The position numbers were made by a program, and so were the translations under genes. Shown one piece after another: positions 17,770 through 28,070 of a stretch of DNA of 29,725 nt; the stretch's first letter is position 1; each line of letters begins with the position of its first letter. A model generated the notes under the pieces. The model was given only the letters and a program-made list of their open reading frames with translations. It was not told where the DNA came from and searched no databases. This DNA comes from Nemertoderma westbladi (Eukaryota; Xenacoelomorpha; Nemertodermatida; Nemertodermatidae). The stretch is from the NCBI GenBank assembly GCA_032718475.1, contig JAUCBJ010004958.1, positions 1 through 29,725 on the forward strand, read 5' to 3'.

Positions 17770-18260
17770 GAAACATAATATAATATCTAAAGATTAAACT
17801 AAGAGACAGTTAACTTTTTCTGATGTTGCCATGTAAATTTCCTACTTAGTAACGACTCTACAACGGAAACTCTTACAGGACTGCGAACTCTGGAAAGAAT
17901 AGCATCAGCCTTCGCTCGCGCTGAGATGCGTTTACTGCCGGAGAGACTGACATCTGGTAAAATGGCGATCCATTTTGGCAATCTGGTAGAGGATGCGAGG
18001 AAGGATACCCAGCGCTCTCACAATTGCCGTTTCTTGCTTGGGCACACGATATACATTGCTTGCCATTCCTGATGCATATATTCCTTGCAGTGGCTGGATC
18101 ATCCATTGCAGCCACAATAGCCTGCCATTCAAATGCCAGGAGAAGAGATGGATGCGAAACAACCTAAAATCTTATTTTATGGCGATACAGTATGGCGGTA
18201 CCAGTTGTTACTACCCTTACTTTTTCAACTCGTTTCAAGGCTGTCAACAGTAGTAGTAGT
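17770..18260 (+). mobile_element. Unclassified GC-richer insert ending in a TAG repeat
   Basis: Between a CUB A exon (17586-17758) and the preceding B exon lies a GC-richer segment (about 17860-18160) with short open frames on both strands, none recognised. It ends at about 18246-18262 in a TAG repeat like the tails of the RTE elements here. That suggests the 3' end of a non-LTR element or a dependent SINE. The assignment rests only on the tail. Confidence 0.35.
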
Positions 18261-18355
18261 AGTATATGTCTGTATGTAGACCACAAACTTACCTACCGCT
18301 TTTAATTAAAGTATAAGTTAGTATGGATCAAACCTGAAGATGGCTGGGATCATAC

Positions 18356-18503
18356 CTGAATATTTAATAGCAAATCCACCAGCCACACCCATTCCATCAG
18401 ATCGAAAAATCAGTGTCACCTTGTAGCCTGTAGCTATTATTCGTGAAGGAAACATATTCCCCTGCCATATTTCATCATTGGTATGTGTTGGTCCATCATA
18501 AAC
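18356..18503 (-). CDS. CUB-domain exon, second half (type B), shortest
   Basis: This completes the domain begun at 19250-19422 across a 746-bp intron. At 148 bp (49 codons) it is the shortest type B exon, two codons below the usual 154 bp, but the reading frame is kept. It starts V-Y-D-G-P-T-H-T, has W-Q-G-N-M-F-P-S-R-I-I-A-T and F-R-S-D-G, and ends G-F-A-I-K-Y-S with donor GTATGA. The acceptor is ATAG before GTTTATGATGG. The F-C-G position of classical CUB domains reads W-Q-G here. Confidence 0.88.
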
Positions 18504-19249
18504 CTATAAATTTAATTATAACAAAATTATGATTGTTATTTAGCTTCTCTACTTACTGAACACAATCATTTATAACAGTTGATCAGTTACTTTTGTGTCA
18601 GTATATGGCAATGGATGCATTCGTGTCTTTGAGCTTGACTCATTTCCTCACCATCATCATCTCCAGGTATATAACTGAGTTGAAGCCTCAACTCTAAAAT
18701 GAGCTTGATGATCAAGGGGTGTCGATATCTAAATTATGCACCCTGTATTTTCTTATTAATTATTATTATATGTTTTAAATTATTCTTAAATTGTTACTTT
18801 TTCGCTCGAATATGCCACAAAATCAGGGAAAAAACGTTTTTCCATAGGGAAAAAAGTAAATTAAGATAAATGCATGGATTGCATTGATTTTACGCGAAAA
18901 AGTAGAATAAAATATTTTTGCTGGAATTTCTTAAAGTTTATTACATGTGTTGAGAAAGCCACAAATTAGAAAATAGTTCGCACGTTATTTGAGCAAAATC
19001 AATATACACACTCAAAAGTTATTGCAAATTTAGTGTCTGCAAGGCGAACTCCAAAACTGAACTCAATATCAAATATTGGTTTATGATGTGTTAAGCGGCT
19101 CTCTAGTTACGTAATGAATATTCGAGAACACTAAATTATTTAACATTGACTAAGGCAGCATTAAGAGTTGATATAGCATTTTGATTTTATCTATAAATTG
19201 GCAAGTGGTTCTAAAATATGATATTACATTTAACAATTATTGAACTTAC
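18504..19249. other. Intron sequence, nothing recognised
   Basis: AT-rich intron within one CUB domain. No coding, repeat or RNA pattern seen. Confidence 0.5.
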
Positions 19250-19422
19250 ATGCACCATGTCACTTCCGGCGCCTATTTCCCAGGCCGCTGCAACTAGTTG
19301 CAGTATGTTTCCTGGGGCTACAGCCACCGAGTATTCACAGTCAATATGGTTGTAATAACTATTGGGATAGTTTGGAGATATGATCGTATCAGTTGGGTCG
19401 GAGAAATGAACTTTACCGCATG
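19250..19422 (-). CDS. CUB-domain exon, first half (type A)
   Basis: This is the first half of the third complete CUB domain, 173 bp, with acceptor TTACAG before CATGCGG and donor GTAAGT after GTGCAT. It encodes C-G-K-V-H-F-S-D-P-T, I-I-S-P-N-Y-P, Y-Y-N-H-I-D-C-E-Y and P-G-N-I-L-Q-L, and ends G-S-D-M-V-H. The segment A-A-A-W-E-I-G-A-G-S-D is richer in alanine than in sister exons, and its codons are more GC-rich than the neighbouring introns. It keeps the Glu and Asp seen in calcium-binding CUB domains but lacks the third cysteine. Confidence 0.9.
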
Positions 19423-19807
19423 CTGTAATACAATTGATGATTCATTTATATAATAATAATAACGGTGGGGAGAGCTCAGTTGGGCCAGATATTGCAATAT
19501 ATTGGTTGTATACTATATGTTTGAGATCCGCCGTATCTATTTTGTTCATTCGTATTTATTACAGTCTGTTACCATGGTGTTATCATACTACTACTATAAC
19601 AATACTGCATAGTACTACTACTACTAGGATCGGCATGCTGCATTGCAGATGCACTATACATATATATATATATTACAAAGACCAAAAAATGGACACAGTA
19701 CAACCTGACTGGCGAAGTATATATAATATAAAACCAAATAGAAACCAGCCTCCTATCCAAAATGAACCCTACCTACAAAAAAATAAACACTAATAACTGC
19801 ACGAATA

Positions 19808-20017
19808 ACTATCCTATATATAAGAAAATACTGGACTTTGGTACTGTGCTGTATTTATATAGGGGTAGGGACTCACAGTACACTGCTGATGATGGAGCTG
19901 TGCTTCCCCGCGAACAATGTTTAAATCCTGAAACCCTTTATTTTTATTAAATTTAGTATTTAGACTTACCCCTTTCGGTGGACTAAACGTCCTGTACTTT
20001 CCAATATATAGGATAGT
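19808..20017. mobile_element. Small inverted-repeat element (MITE-like) with TA flanks
   Basis: A 210-bp segment whose ends are inverted copies. It starts ACTATCCTATATAT and the reverse complement of its right end starts the same, with weaker match over about 34 bases. TA flanks both sides (19806-19807 and 20018-20019), as for Tc1/mariner-type targets. It has no coding capacity. It interrupts the RTE-like remnant directly after the M-T-F codons. Confidence 0.55.
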
Positions 20018-20021
20018 TATA

Positions 20022-20150
20022 GAAAGTCATGGGCTGTCCACCATGCTTATTCACTCCATGAGGCCGCCAAAGCACAAGAGTATGCACTGGCTGGTCCTCA
20101 CGGCGATTGCAATGTCCTGCAAAGTGGAGGCGGCTTTGTTCTAGGGTCAA
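20022..20150 (-). pseudogene. RTE-like C-terminal fragment
   Basis: The minus strand reads F-A-G-H-C-N-R-R-E-D-Q-P-V-H-T-L-V-L-W-R-P-H-G-V, then K-H-G-G-Q-P-M-T-F, nearly the same as the fragment at 7995-8245. It is cut at the inverted-repeat element at 20017. About 370 bp further left, near 19612-19645, the family's 3' end (gcatgccgatcctagtagtag on the minus strand) reappears, so this is probably one interrupted copy. Confidence 0.75.
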
Positions 20151-20199
20151 TCTTGGGTGAACCAATGAGACACCACCCCGTGCCCCAAGTAGCTCAATG

Positions 20200-20735
20200 A
20201 CTTTGAAAAATACCCAAAATACCCAAAAATACCCATTGTAAAATACCCAAGTTTTATTTTACAGTATTGCTTATATCAATAGAAGTGAAAAAAAATTAAA
20301 TTTAAAATATTTGGTCGGGTCTTCAAATTTTATTGCAATTTTCACATTTTTTTCATAATTTTGAAAAATACTGGTTATGCCAAACATTTTTAAAAATACC
20401 CAAGGTAGGTTATGATTTTAAAACACGGGTGATGTTAATAGAAGTTAAAAAAATGCAAATTTATAATATTTGGTCGGGGTCTTCAAATTTTACAGACATT
20501 TTCAAATTTTTTTCAAATTTAAAAAATACTGGCTGTGCCAAACATTTTTTAAAAATACCCAAGGTAGTTTATGATTAAAAAAAAATTGTGAAAAATACCA
20601 ATGAAAAATTATGATTTTAAAGTACAATTTATATCAATAGAATTTAAAAAATTAAATTTAAAATATTTTGTTCGGTATTTTACATATTTTATTCAGATAA
20701 TTGTAAAACACATTTTTTTAAAACACATATAAGAC
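20200..20735 (+). repeat. Diverged tandem repeat, about 160-200 bp, three units
   Basis: The motif aatatttggtcggg or a variant appears near 20307, 20466 and 20663, each followed by tcttcaaatttta-like sequence and preceded by atcaatagaagt or gttaatagaagt. Two units also share aaaaatacccaaggtag. AT-rich; no coding potential. Confidence 0.7.
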
Positions 20736-20744
20736 CTATAAGAC

Positions 20745-21002
20745 CTATAAATGACGCGAATTATATGTTTGTATAGCATTAAGGAGTCGTTTACCATATT
20801 CGGGGTGGTCTAATGCTTTCACCTTATAATTGTCCCACGTCAAAGCAAAATCTCTATGGACCGACTCGGATGACTGTTCAATCCAAGACACTGATTTCGA
20901 AATATGATGGAATACGGCATGTACTTTATGTGTAACCGAAATACCAAGGGCCATATATTTAAATTTAAAATCCTCAATGCAGTCATCGAATTGTGGATCC
21001 AA
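20745..21002 (-). pseudogene. C-terminal fragment of an unidentified repeat-borne protein
   Basis: An 85-codon minus-strand frame has coding character. It includes F-D-D-C-I-E-D-F-K, V-T-H-K-V-H-A-V-F-H-H-I, W-I-E-Q-S-S-E-S-V-H-R-D-F, Y-K-V and H-P-E-Y-G-K-R-L-L, then Y-N-S-R-H-L and a stop. The pattern K-V-H-x-x-x-H-H...S-E-Q...E-S-x-H...Y-K-V...Y-N-S-x-H recurs, from memory, in uncharacterised mobile-element-like proteins of invertebrates; I cannot name a function. The upstream part is missing, and it has no CUB similarity although it lies in a CUB-gene intron. Confidence 0.5.
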
Positions 21003-21324
21003 ATGTGTGCTGTAGCAAGGTCGCTTGGTATCTAGGCGCTAACAGGTCGCCACAAGTCTACCAATGTACTGTAGATCAACTACTGTATGCATGTAGTAAA
21101 TAAGTAAATATTATGTAACTAAATAAAGGTACAGAACCACATATTGATAATAAAATAATACGTAAAATTGCAAAATAAAATCTCTGGAAATAAAATTATA
21201 ATTTTGGGCTCATGGGAAAAATAATCGGATGGACAGAATGAAAATGCAGGAAATAATATCATTATGAGTCAGTAAAAGGTAGGTATGAGTAGGTAATTAA
21301 AATAAATGATTTTGTTATAAATAC

Positions 21325-21478
21325 CTGAATAGCTGATAGAGAATCCTGGTCCAATGTTACCATTATCAGTTTGAAATAAAAGAGTTAGTGCATTGCCACT
21401 GGCTATAATTCGACCAGGTAACTGAGTCCCGTGCAACACAGCAATTTCAATGCTTGCAATAGAACCCCCATCATATAC
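21325..21478 (-). CDS. CUB-domain exon, second half (type B)
   Basis: This completes the domain begun at 22140-22312 across a 661-bp intron. The 154-bp exon starts V-Y-D-G-G-S, runs through L-P-G-R-I-I-A-S-G-N and F-Q-T-D-N-G, and ends G-F-S-I-S-Y-S before donor GTATTT. The acceptor is a T-rich tract ending TTTAG. Like the other type B exons it has no cysteine: the classical fourth-cysteine position (F-C-G) reads L-H-G. The next domain's A-C-G follows directly through a phase 1 intron, so there is no linker between domains. Confidence 0.88.
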
Positions 21479-21540
21479 CTAAAAAAAGGAATGTACGTTT
21501 TTGTAACAGAGGGGTTAGCAGCGGTGTACATCACCACCAA

Positions 21541-21735
21541 AAATACGAAAATAGGACAATTCTGCCCAGGACAAATCTGACTCAAACAATTGCGACCCAG
21601 ACAATTCCGACCCACAAATTCCGACCCAGACAATTCCAACCCGGACAATTCCAACCCGGACAATTCCGACCCTATCAAATATCGAATTAAATTGTCATGG
21701 GTCGGAATTGTCTGGGTCAGAATTATCTGGATCAA
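21541..21735. repeat. 15-bp minisatellite with an inverted section
   Basis: Units like gacaattccgaccca repeat through about 21553-21675, and the opposite orientation (gtcggaattgtctgg) follows at about 21696-21730. The two parts are complementary and could fold into a long hairpin. Confidence 0.8.
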
Positions 21736-22139
21736 AGTAAATAAAAATAATTAATAGAAATTACTGATAAACAATAACAAAAATCTAGTTATGTAGTTTC
21801 TGACATTATATTTTTATGATTTGTGTTCAAGGATTTTATGTTGGATTATCATCACCCCAAAATTGGGGACTCAGTCACCAATGATTATATCCAGTCTCTA
21901 ACTGAACTTTTTATAACCGCACCTTGGCACAACCAGTCCTTACTGAGGATATACTCGATACACTCGCCTGTAATCTTATGGCTGTGCGGTAGGTTTCTAT
22001 ATCCTCGCATACTTGCTCAGCGGTTAACTGGGGAAATATTTTTAAAATCGAGACAGAAAAACGGAAAAATAAAAAAAATAAATGTATATATGTTTAATAT
22101 TAGTATTATTATTATTAATGTTACAAAGAAATTACATAC

Positions 22140-22312
22140 ATGGAGTTTATCAAATCCCATTTCAGTACTGAAGCTATTGAAAGTAAGTTGAAGTATGTTC
22201 CCTTCTTCTACAGATATCGTGTATTCGCATTCCAAATTGTTGTAGTAAGTCGCACCAAAGTTAGGAGATAAAATTGTACCAGTCGGGTCAGTGTAATCAA
22301 CTTTACCACAAG
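22140..22312 (-). CDS. CUB-domain exon, first half (type A)
   Basis: This is the first half of the second complete CUB domain, 173 bp, phase 1 in and phase 0 out. It reads C-G-K-V-D-Y-T-D-P-T-G-T-I-L-S-P-N-F, then Y-Y-N-N-L-E-C-E-Y-T-I, E-G-N-I-L-Q-L and F-D-K-L-H, with donor GTATGT. The two cysteines, C1 in A-C-G and C2 in E-C-E-Y, are 27 residues apart, as expected for the first CUB disulfide. The loop S-T-E-M-G-F-D is shorter than in classical CUB domains and lacks the third cysteine. Its Glu and Asp are in places that could serve as calcium ligands; that last point is inference. Confidence 0.9.
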
Positions 22313-23742
22313 CTGCAATAATTTGAATATTTAATTTTATTATTCGGAGTAGTGAACTTGCACAAAAGTTAAAAGTTAAGTATTTGTGTAAAAAAAATTC
22401 CAATATGGTTTTTCTTGGTCCGTAACTTCATTTCTGATATCAGCCTTAAAATTTGATCTCGTCGTTTCTGTCTGTATGCCTGTCAGATTGTTCGCCAAAA
22501 TGACAGCCTGCAGCCAAACATACAATTTGGAAGTCATTAAATGTTAAATCTGACACTCGAAATGAATTTTGCGACCAGGAAAACCCCTATAACTAAACCT
22601 TTAGCTAGATGGTGCGCCCTTTTATTATATTTGACTGAGAGGTTGTCGGATTGTCAGAAAGACCGACAGACCGACTAACTAGATTTTATTAAAAGTGAAA
22701 TTTGACCTCAGAAATAAAATCAGCGACCAGGAAAACCCCCACAGCAATTATCTTTGTAGGATTGGTGTGGTGCTATAGATATATATTGACAGACATTCTC
22801 ACATTTTAACAGACAATTTTTGACCGGGAAGGATCAAACTGGTAGACCGGGAAGGAAAAAGTCAATTATCACGGAATGATATTGTTTCATTTTTAAAACA
22901 CTACTCCTCCACCATTTTTCAACAAATTTGGTATTAAATGAAAGCTAGTATTGTGCGCAATAATAACATTTGAGAATTTCTTTTAGTTTTGCAATTGTTC
23001 ATCTTTTATTACATTTTTTACGAAAAAAACAGTGCTTTTTTTGAAAATTTGAAAAGAACGAAACAAAAATTCTGCTCAAATTTTTTCCACGTAATCGACC
23101 ATGCTGATTCCAAAACAAAAGGTTACAACTTCTGAAAATAAAGCTTAAAAAAGGAGATGCATTTTAAGTCAAAAATGAAAATTTTGGCTGTGGTCGCTAA
23201 GAAGCGTCAAAAATGAAATTTTTTTTGAAAATATTGAAATTAAATATATTCCACCCAAAATGTATCTTACACTTTTTTCTACTTAATCGCTCTTTGAGTG
23301 TTTATTGTTATTGTAGTGGCTATGTATTATGGCTATTTGAGAGTTTAAGGTTTGAAGGGAGGGGGGGGGGGGTGGTGGAGAGTACTCGAGGGTGGGGGGG
23401 GGGGGGGGGGGGGGGTGTGTTACAGGCTTTGTTGTCAGCATTTTGAAATGAAAATTTGAAATGCATACTGCTGCATGAAATGCGTAAGTAGGGCATAAAG
23501 TAAACATTTTGTGTGCAAGTTACATTTATTATATTGATTACATTGTATTATATTTAAAAAATTTTGAAATGAATCTCTGTTTTTACAACCAGTTTAACGC
23601 AAACTGAAAGAGTCACTCATTGATATTATGGGAATGACGGTTTCCATATATCTGATAGTGTTTAGTACACTTTCGTTCTTATATATATATGAGCTCTCGT
23701 GCTGCGCGAAGGCCCAACAATGTGTATTAAGTAAATATCCAC
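22313..23742. other. Intron with repeated motifs and long G runs
   Basis: The motif gcgaccaggaaaacccc occurs near 22571 and 22722 in opposite-type context, suggesting a diverged repeat. G runs lie at 23361-23372 and 23394-23415. A glycine-rich frame across these runs is a low-complexity artefact. No gene seen. Confidence 0.55.
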
Positions 23743-23896
23743 CTGAATAGTTTATGGCGAATCCCTTTCCAGTGATGCTACCATCAGAACGATATATTAA
23801 AGTAACAGCATTTGTACTCGCTGTTATTCGTTCTGGAAGTAAATTTCCATCAACTACAGTCAATTCGGTACTGGCATCTGGTGGTCCATCAAAGAT
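23743..23896 (-). CDS. CUB-domain exon, second half (type B)
   Basis: This completes the CUB domain begun at 27897-28070, across a 4.0-kb intron that holds the 12-bp satellite. The 51 codons start I-F-D-G-P-P (the only type B exon here with I-F instead of V-Y), pass P-E-R-I-T-A-S-T-N and Y-R-S-D-G-S, and end G-F-A-I-N-Y-S. The acceptor is TTTAG before ATCTTTGATGG and the donor is GTGGAT after TATTCAG, leaving in phase 1. The length of 154 bp equals two other type B exons. There is no cysteine; where classical CUB domains have F-C-G, this exon has V-D-G. Confidence 0.85.
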
Positions 23897-24204
23897 CTAA
23901 AGAAATACAATTCAATTATTTAATAATAATAAGTGAATTGTTGTACATGGTTGTTGAACCAGAATAGAAATTAATATAATATCCAAATCCATAAAACCAA
24001 AATTAAATATAAAAGTGCACCAGCATCCCACCACCAATCAGAACAAAACAATTAAGACAATAAAATTTAACATACAATTAAAAATGGTGCACCGTGGATT
24101 AATACCGGTCTGCGAGGTCATTCCCCCGCAGACCCGCACCATCCCCAAAGCCCAGCGCCCTCCAGGGACGCCGGCCACCACGCAGACAGAGGGAGTTGGA
24201 GCGG
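23897..24204. other. Intron sequence before the 12-bp array
   Basis: The first 170 bases are AT-rich. About 24085-24204 is GC-rich and open on the plus strand (P-P-Q-T-R-T-I-P-K-A-Q-R-P-P-G-T-P), directly abutting the array. It is unassigned and may belong to a mobile element that carried the satellite seed. Confidence 0.4.
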
Positions 24205-25256
24205 AGACGTACTGACGTACTGACTGCGGAGCTGACTGTGGTGCTGACTGCGGTGCTGACTGCGGAGCTGACTGCGGAGCTGACTGTGGTGCTGACTGTG
24301 GTGCTGACTGTGGTGCTGACTGCGGTGCTGACTGCGGTGCTGACTGCGGTGCTGACTGCGGTGCTGACTGCGGTGCTGACTGCGGTGCTGACTGCGGTGC
24401 TGACTGCGGTGCTGACTGCGGTGCTGACTGCGGTGCTGACTGCGGTGCTGACTGCGGGGCTGACTGCGGTGCTGACTGCGGTGCTGACTGCGGTGCTGAC
24501 TGCGGTGCTGACTGTGGTGCTGACTGTGGTGCTGACTGCGGTGCTGACTGCGGTGCTGACTGCGGTGCTGACTGCGGTGCTGACTGCGGTGCTGACTGCG
24601 GTGCTGACTGCGGTGCTGACTGCGGTGCTGACTGCGGTGCTGACTGCGGTGCTGACTGCGGGGCTTATTGCGGGGCTGACTGCGGAGCTGACTGCGGTGC
24701 TGACTGCGGTGCTGACTGCGGAGCTTACTGCGGGGCTGACTGTGGTGCTGACTGCGGTGCTGACTGCGGAGCTGACTGCGGTGCTGACTGTGGTGCTGAC
24801 TGTGGTGCTGACTGCGGTGCTGACTGCGGTGCTGACTGCGGTGCTGACTGCGGTGCTGACTGCGGTGCTGACTGCGGTGGTGCTGACTGCGGTGCTGACT
24901 GCGGTGCTGACTGCGGAGCTGACTGCGGTGCTGACTGCGGTGCTGACTGCGGAGCTTACTGCGGGGCTGACTGTGGTGCTGACTGCGGTGCTGACTGCGG
25001 TGCTGACTGCGGTGCTGACTGTGGTGCTGACTGCGGCGCTGACTGCGGTACTGACTGCGGTGCTGACTGCGTTGCTGACTGCGGTACTGACTGCGGTGCT
25101 GACTGAGGTGCTGACTGCGGTGCTGACTGCGGTGCTGACTGCGGTGCTGACTGCGGTACTGACTGCGGTGCTGACTGAGGTGCTGACTGCGGAGCTGACT
25201 GCGGAGCTGACTGCGGTGCTGACTGCGGTACTGACTGCGGCGCTGACTGAGGTGCT
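24205..25256 (+). repeat. 12-bp satellite array, about 87 units
   Basis: The unit GCTGACTGCGGT and single-base variants (GCGGA, GTGGT, GAGGT, GCGGG, GCGTT) repeat for 1.05 kb. One 3-bp insertion occurs at about 24880 (gcggtggtgctg). The variant string gagcttactgcggggctg occurs at 24721 and 24952, showing a later 231-bp duplication inside the array. Because 12 is a multiple of 3, frames stay open: V-L-T-A on the plus strand and A-P-Q-S on the minus strand. These are not taken as genes. Confidence 0.95.
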
Positions 25257-27896
25257 GTGTAATTCATACCTGAAGCTTATTTCCTCATCCTATAACGGAA
25301 TTTAATGGATTGATAATATTAATTAAGATATAAATCAGTGGTTAACCAAATTGTCCGGTTGTGTGAAATTAATAGTTTTGTCCGAGAAGCAGTAAGTATT
25401 TTATTAATCACAATAAATCATAGTTAAAATACAAGAGCTTCGTGACTGAACTTCATAAATTTAACAACAACCCCAACAACGGAGTGAATAATACTAGAGG
25501 TCTCGCTACACGGACCTAAAAAACCACCGTGGTCATATTGACTACCCTCCGCCCTGATTTAACCCTATTTGGCCCGCGGATGTTGGGGGTGATTTTATAA
25601 ATTTTTTGTAATTCATCTGTTTCTTTGAGTCAGACTTGTTTGGAAAACCAAGATTCAGTGATTTTTTCCTAATATTGAATTGGCTAGCTAATAGAACTAC
25701 CGTTCTTTACATGGCTACGTTAGTTTTCGTATTGAACTCCCTTTCTGGTACCCATATCAGATATTTTTCGTGCTAAAATTTATGCAGTTCACTATAAATG
25801 AATTTATTTGCGGTATATAACGTTTTTTTGGATGCTGATCACAATTGTAGAACTCAAATATAACATTCGAGAAAATTTTTGAAAATTTTGAAAGTGCCCT
25901 CTTGGACACGAAAAAAACAAGTAGTGCAAATATGATAATGAATCAAATTGATTTTATGACCGACCATATGGGTTTTTTGAATGCTTATTACGAATATGAC
26001 AATTGATATCATACCTTGCTGATTACGAGATTTTTGGGTTCAAATTTTTTTCAAAATTTTTGGGGGACATTCAATGTGCAATAAAAAATACAAGTAGCAC
26101 AAATTTTATGTTCATAAATCATTACCAAATCAACCAGGTTTTACGACATTAGGGGTTATCTGTGATGATGATCACGAATATGACACTCAAAAATATCGTA
26201 TTATCCAACCAAATTCGTTTTTTGACGTTTGAAACTTTAAGCTACTTGTTTTTTTGTCCAACAAGACAAGCACCAAAAATGATAGTTGATCTTTCGTGGT
26301 AACCACGATTGATTTTTAACGAGTATGCAATTTTAAACATAACTATAATATACTAACTATTTTCAACGCTATAAAATTTAATTGCTAATACGTTGTCACT
26401 AAGTAAATCGTATTATACATTTACCCGTTTTGCCAATATCAAACTACATACTCTGACTGTATTGTATATGGTTCTGTTGTTGTATATAGGACGTTTTATT
26501 TCTTCATTGATTAAGAAATCAACTGATAATAATTAACCGATTGGCCCGAGCCATTTATTTGACAACGCTTTTATTATTGTTGTCAATACAACGATTTTAG
26601 AATTTTTAGAATTTTTTTAGATCTTGGGTCAAAAATTAAAATTTTGATGGCATAAGGGTTTTCGAGATCGCTGATTACGATAAAACTTGTGAAAAATATT
26701 TTCTGACAAGGCAACCATCGTTTTTGGTGTTATTTTGGCCCCCCAGGACGAAAAATACAAGAAAAAATGTAACGCTAAGAAATTTTGTGTTTGTTTTGAT
26801 AATTCTAAACGTGGGTTTTCGAGGTCGCTCATCACGATGTAACTAGTTATAAATATTTCTGGTAATGCAAACCCACTTTGGGTGGCATTCTGGTGCCCCA
26901 GAACTAAAAGTTCAAATAGCGAAAATTTTAAAGTTGCGATTTAGTGTGATGGCATTGGCTGGAATAAATGCGTTTTTCTCAGTTTGATAAAAACCCGTTT
27001 TGATTTATAAAGAAAGTTGCAAGAAAGAAGAGCAGCTTTGCAAAGAGTTGCAGAGAGTTGCAAAGAAAGTTAAAAACCCGTTTTAGCGCCTTTTTATTGC
27101 CATGCGACGATATCATACAGTTATTAGGGGAGATAAGGTACTATCCTGACCAATCGGTGTCAGGATAGTGCTATTGGCTATGGTCAGCATATTAATCGGT
27201 TTATTGTCATTAACTTATCTCTCTCTCTCTCTCTGCATCTATTAATTGGCGGCAGCATAATTTTAGGATTTTAGGTCGCCCTGTAGTTATGTAATTACAA
27301 TGCAATCTATCAATAAATATAGTAAACATAGAACTATTGTACTACACTGATTTGTTGCAGGTTGCTCAGTCTTGTGTCTTCAAATTTGTTTCTAATGGCA
27401 AGGCTCCATACTTGTAAGCTTGACTTGTAGCTTACACGCTGGGGTGTTAATTGTTTTCCATTTTTGGCTAATAACAGTATTAGTGATTATTATAACAGTG
27501 ACATATTGGTTTTGTAGGTGATGGAGTGCTCTCAGGGATCGCTCCCGTAACTAGCACCGTAGGTATAAAATACAGGAGCGTACTTAAGATGCTTAAATAA
27601 ATAGCTTAGCCCAGTTTCTGAAATCCGAATTAGCCATCCAAAGAAGAATTAGCCATCCAAAATGGGTGTAAATCAGCTGGAAAGCCATACTGCACAGTAA
27701 AATAAGACTGAATTATTATAAATAATGTAAATAATCTGAATTAACACCACCGTATACAATGAATAATACTTGTAGTCAAAAGAGAATCATGAAATAGTAT
27801 TGTTTAATCATTACCGTAAAGGACACACAGGTAATATGCTGCAGATGCAAAATATGCTGTTTACTAAATTGATACAAATCAATAATTCGAACTTAC
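25257..27896. other. Large intron part with diverged AT-rich repeats
   Basis: About 25860-26940 contains recurring phrases: caagtag.(g/c)caaa near 25918 and 26090, cacgaatatgac or tacgaatatgac near 25990 and 26173, and ggttttcgag.tcgct.at.acgat near 26656 and 26815. This suggests several strongly diverged units of about 160-180 bp. A CT microsatellite lies at 27217-27234. No coding or RNA pattern was found. Confidence 0.5.
27140..27169. repeat. Perfect 11-bp hairpin
   Basis: ACTATCCTGAC (27140-27150), an 8-base loop, and GTCAGGATAGT (27159-27169). The outer bases ACTATCCT are also the first eight bases of the inverted-repeat element at 19808, so it may be the merged ends of a related element. 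Confidence 0.8.
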
Positions 27897-28070
27897 ATAA
27901 AGTCTGTCGTTGTTTATCTGAGTCTGAAAGTCTTTGGTAGTTAGTTGGATTACGTTCCCAGCTGGTACGGTGATGTCATACTGGCAATCCAAATTGTTGT
28001 GATAATCACCAGGGTAGTTTGGAGAAATAACTACTCCAGTTGGTCGTGTTAAAATGGACTTTGCCACAAG
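27897..28070 (-). CDS. CUB-domain exon, first half (type A), with a one-base frameshift
   Basis: This is the N-terminal half of the first complete CUB domain. After the acceptor AG it reads CT-TGT-GGC (C-G-K-V-H-F), then P-T-G-V-V-I-S-P-N-Y-P, N-N-L-D-C-Q-Y-D-I and N-N-D-R-L-Y, with donor GTAAGT. It is 174 bp long, whereas the other five type A exons are 173 or 170 bp, so the length is not compatible with phase 1 in and phase 0 out. The C-G-K-V-H-F start and the T-R-P-T-G part are in different frames. The switch lies near 28048-28055, where the A run (plus strand) is one longer than the pattern requires. It may be a real mutation or an assembly error in a homopolymer. Splice sites and all other landmarks are intact. 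Confidence 0.8.

Noticed and set aside
23213-23507. Glycine-rich and proline-rich short frames
   Set aside because: They are created by G runs at 23361-23415.
24956-25267. Minus-strand A-P-Q-S repeat frame as an exon of the CUB gene
   Set aside because: Same satellite artefact; the A-B exon pairing is already complete across this intron.
25257-25300. Donor-like CTTCAG-GTATGA on the minus strand as the end of a type B exon
   Set aside because: The sequence before it does not read G-F-x-x-x-Y-S in any frame and contains a stop; the similarity is limited to the splice motif.
24196-25305. Long plus-strand reading frame of V-L-T-A repeats
   Set aside because: It is produced by a 12-bp satellite whose unit length keeps any frame open; no domain, start context or splice evidence supports a protein.
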